The notes beneath the pieces were generated by a model, which worked only from the letters and a program-made list of their open reading frames with translations, did not search any database and had not been told where the DNA came from. A stretch of 7,533 nucleotides of DNA from Marinagarivorans sp. UBA5870 (GTDB taxonomy: Bacteria > Pseudomonadota > Gammaproteobacteria > Pseudomonadales > Cellvibrionaceae), in contig DJFO01000313.1 of assembly GCA_002432555.1 (NCBI GenBank), forward strand, positions 4,359-11,891, written 5' to 3'. Made by a program: the position numbers and the translations under genes. How positions within the stretch are numbered: the first letter of the stretch is position 1; every line of letters starts with the position of its first letter. This document shows positions 5,460 to 7,533 of this stretch, in pieces.

Positions 5460-7259
5460 ATGGCGTTGCAGCTGACCATCATTAAGTTTCCGCCGGGCGT
5501 TGCCCTCGCGGAAGACCGCAAGTCCTTCGGCCCTCAAGGCGGGCTTATTGGGCGTGGTGTTGATAACGACTGGGTGCTGTCCGACCCCGAGCGCTTTCTC
5601 TCCTCCAAACACTGCCAAATCACCCACGAAGGCGGGCGGTTTTTCCTTATCGATCTCAGTACTAACGGTACCTTTGTCAACGGCGCCGGCGAACCTTTAG
5701 GGCGCGGCAGCCGCATCGCGCTGAACGACGGCGACAGCTTTGACGTGGGCGACTACAGGTTCAAAGTTGCCCTCGAGCAGGACCAAGATCCCTTTGCCGT
5801 CTCGCCGTTCGAGTCCTCGTCCGCTGATTTTTTTGGTGACGACGCCTTTGGTTTCGGTGACAAACCCAAAGTTGTTCCCGAAAGCATGTTCATGAGCAGC
5901 AACTATGAGGGATCGGTGCGCGATATCGCCCCTCCGGAAATGAAGATCATCGACCCGCTGGTCGCGCTGGACAACGCCAACCGCTCGCCGACGGGCAAAA
6001 ATCTTATCGGTGATCCCTTCGGCAGTACCGGCAGCCGCGAGGATCCCGCCGATCGCATGCAGGACGCTATCGCGTGGCCCGAAGCGAAAGTCCAGGGCGG
6101 GGTGTTACCTGAGGACTGGGACGACGATTTCGGCTTCGGTAATGGCGCTCCGGGCGGCGCCGTTGGCAAGGGCGGCGTGTTGCTGCCGGAAGACGACTCG
6201 CTGTTTCCCAACAAGTCGCCGTTCGAAGAAAAGGCGTCATCCCCGCCCGATCCGCGCCCCCGGCCGGGCGGCGCCGGTCGCCCCGGCTTGGACAGTGCCG
6301 CCGGGCGAACGCCACTGAAAGAAAGACTAGAGCGGGATTTCCCTCTGCCCGCAGACGATAAGCCAGACCCGAAATTTCAGCCACTCGGCCAACAGACAGC
6401 GGGTCTGAAAGGATCTGGCGAGCGCGGCCCAACTGAGCGCGCTGCGGCAGAGCGCACCCCGCCTGAAGCGAACCTCGATGTGCGCGGCCCAGGCAAAACC
6501 GGTCGAGCTGCGGAAGTTCGCGGCGATAAAGTCGCCGGCGGTAATACGCCTATCCGCGGTCCGGCTGGTCGCGGCCCGGCCGAGCTCAGCCCGACCGGCG
6601 CGCACACGGCGACCACGGCGCCCCCTCAGCGCGATTCCGCCATATCGGTCGGCACCGGTGGAGCTTTGGACCGCACTTTGGTGGAAGCCATGGGCCTGGG
6701 AGAAGCCAATCTCAGCGATGAGCAGGTCCGCGAGATTCACGCAACCGTCGGGGCCATGATGCGTGAGTCCCTCGAGGGGCTGATGCAGGTGCTGCGTTCC
6801 CGCACCAGCATCAAAAATGAATTCCGCATCAACATCACCACGATCCAGTCGGCGGAAAATAATCCGCTTAAATTTTCTGCGAGTGTCGATGAGGCACTGG
6901 ACCTTATGTTCTTGCGCCGGAGCCGCGCTTATATTCCACCGCTCGAAGCTATCGAAGAAAGTTTCCACTCGGTTGCGGACCATCAGGTGGCTGTGATCGC
7001 CGGCATTCGGTCGGCTTTCCGCTCAGTCTTGCGGCAATTTGATCCGGAGCGGCTGGAAGAAGAGTTTAAACAATCCGGCAAAGGCGGCGTGCTGCCGGGT
7101 GTGCTGAAGGGTCGGATGTGGCAGGCCTATCAGGAGCACTACCAAAAGATGATCAACGACATGGAGCGGTCTTTCCAAGAGCTGTTCGGCGATGAATTTG
7201 TGCAGGCCTATGAAGATCAGATGCGCAAATTGTCACAGGCTCGTCAACGCGAACTCTAA
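5460..7259 (+). CDS. tagH: T6SS-associated FHA-domain protein (TagH/Fha family)
   Basis: This complete 599-residue protein opens the rightward arm. Residues 1-100 form an FHA domain, a phosphothreonine-binding fold. Its key residues are G31-R32, S48/S49 and H51 (SSKH), N69-G70-T71 and N74-G75, so it should be binding-competent. Residues about 100-395 are a low-complexity linker. Its first half is acidic (FFGDDAFGFGD, LPEDWDDDFGFG, LLPEDD); its second half is Arg/Gly/Pro/Ala-rich with four RGP motifs (residues 322, 342, 366 and 371). Residues about 396-595 are the conserved TagH C-terminal domain, with NNPLKFSASVDEALDLMFLRR, RAYIPPLEAIEESF, a QFDPERLEEEF helix and FQELFGDEFVQAYEDQMRKL. In P. 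aeruginosa, Fha1 is phosphorylated by PpkA and promotes assembly; the same role here is inference, and no kinase gene is in view. AGGAAGAAG (5446-5454) is the ribosome site. The protein is longer than many relatives because of the linker. Confidence 0.95.
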   Translation: MALQLTIIKFPPGVALAEDRKSFGPQGGLIGRGVDNDWVLSDPERFLSSKHCQITHEGGRFFLIDLSTNGTFVNGAGEPLGRGSRIALNDGDSFDVGDYRFKVALEQDQDPFAVSPFESSSADFFGDDAFGFGDKPKVVPESMFMSSNYEGSVRDIAPPEMKIIDPLVALDNANRSPTGKNLIGDPFGSTGSREDPADRMQDAIAWPEAKVQGGVLPEDWDDDFGFGNGAPGGAVGKGGVLLPEDDSLFPNKSPFEEKASSPPDPRPRPGGAGRPGLDSAAGRTPLKERLERDFPLPADDKPDPKFQPLGQQTAGLKGSGERGPTERAAAERTPPEANLDVRGPGKTGRAAEVRGDKVAGGNTPIRGPAGRGPAELSPTGAHTATTAPPQRDSAISVGTGGALDRTLVEAMGLGEANLSDEQVREIHATVGAMMRESLEGLMQVLRSRTSIKNEFRINITTIQSAENNPLKFSASVDEALDLMFLRRSRAYIPPLEAIEESFHSVADHQVAVIAGIRSAFRSVLRQFDPERLEEEFKQSGKGGVLPGVLKGRMWQAYQEHYQKMINDMERSFQELFGDEFVQAYEDQMRKLSQARQREL

Positions 7260-7278
7260 TACTTACGGGGGATTCCCA

Positions 7279-7533
7279 GTGCAAAATCTCGTCTTGCGCA
7301 GCCTGGTGCTGATTCTGTTGACCTGCGGCCTCTGGGGCTGCACCAAGGTCAATAGCGGGGTGGTTGGTATGTTCGATTTGGACACCGACTTGAAAGTGAT
7401 CTTTATCGCGGGCAAGGATATCAACCCCGACGAAAAACATTCGCCGTCTCCCCTCTACATCCGATTGTACGAGTTGACGTCGGACCACGCTTTTATCAAG
7501 GCGGATTTTCTTGCGCTTTATGAAAAGGATGAC
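7279..7533 (+). CDS. tssJ: TssJ, T6SS outer-membrane lipoprotein (3' end cut by window edge)
   Basis: I translated 85 codons from GTG 7279-7281 to the window edge. The GTG is preceded by GGGGGA (7267-7272) six bases upstream. TssJ (SciN family, PF12790) is a lipoprotein in the periplasmic face of the outer membrane that binds TssM and recruits the TssLM complex. The N-terminus is a lipoprotein signal peptide: NLVLRSLVLILLTCGLWGC, with Cys21 the probable lipidated residue in an LWGC lipobox. Cys16 (LLTC) is an alternative. The mature part has the family pattern DLKVIFIAGKDINPD, SPSPLYIRLYELTSDHAF and ADFLALYEKDD. It begins 19 nt after the fha stop, so the two are almost certainly co-transcribed, as in the fha1-tssJ1 order of P. 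aeruginosa H1. Family members are about 150-180 residues, so roughly half is present. Confidence 0.93.
   Translation, partial: MQNLVLRSLVLILLTCGLWGCTKVNSGVVGMFDLDTDLKVIFIAGKDINPDEKHSPSPLYIRLYELTSDHAFIKADFLALYEKDD

Noticed and set aside
6420..6580. Repeated GCGGCCC-type DNA units as a possible non-coding repeat array
   Set aside because: They are irregularly spaced and are explained by codons of the RGP motifs in the FHA linker.
6327..6983. A 218-codon minus-strand open frame inside the fha gene
   Set aside because: It is antisense to the FHA linker and C-terminal domain, which have strong family support. The product is Arg/Ala-rich and looks like a frame shadow.

Overview
The window is the central part of a type VI secretion system (T6SS) locus. 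Every confidently called gene is a known T6SS core or T6SS-associated component. The proteins look proteobacterial. The two contractile-sheath large subunits in tandem, the FHA-domain protein and the divergent tssA/fha arrangement suggest a gammaproteobacterium (possibly marine or environmental) or a related proteobacterium. I cannot name a genus from the sequence. GC is moderately high and even across the genes. I see no insertion sequence, tRNA, integrase or compositional break.

Layout: the minus-strand arm reads from about 5086 leftwards as tssA, tssB, tssC1, tssC2, tssE (tssE runs off the left edge). The genes are tightly packed: there is a 27-nt gap tssA/tssB, a TAATG stop/start overlap tssB/tssC1, a 48-nt spacer carrying a perfect 9-bp GC-rich hairpin between tssC1 and tssC2, and a TAGTG stop/start overlap tssC2/tssE. 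The plus-strand arm starts at 5460 with a 599-residue FHA-domain protein (tagH/fha), followed after 19 nt by the outer-membrane lipoprotein tssJ, which runs off the right edge. The two arms are separated by a 373-bp divergent intergenic region (5087-5459). This holds a possible sigma70 promoter, a perfect 10-bp inverted repeat just upstream of fha, and an 83-codon open frame with an internal repeat that may be a small gene, a remnant or chance.

How the genes work together: TssB and TssC form the contractile sheath. TssE is a gp25-like baseplate wedge component. TssA is a baseplate-associated organiser of sheath and tube assembly. TssJ anchors the TssJLM membrane complex in the outer membrane. 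The FHA protein probably couples assembly or activation to Thr phosphorylation, by analogy with Fha1 of Pseudomonas aeruginosa. The parts of the machine not seen here (hcp, vgrG, clpV, tssF, tssG, tssK, tssL, tssM) presumably lie outside the window.

Nothing here is clearly a new system. The points most worth a second look are the tandem TssC paralogues with an intercistronic hairpin between them, the inverted repeat in front of fha, and the repeat-containing open frame in the divergent promoter region.
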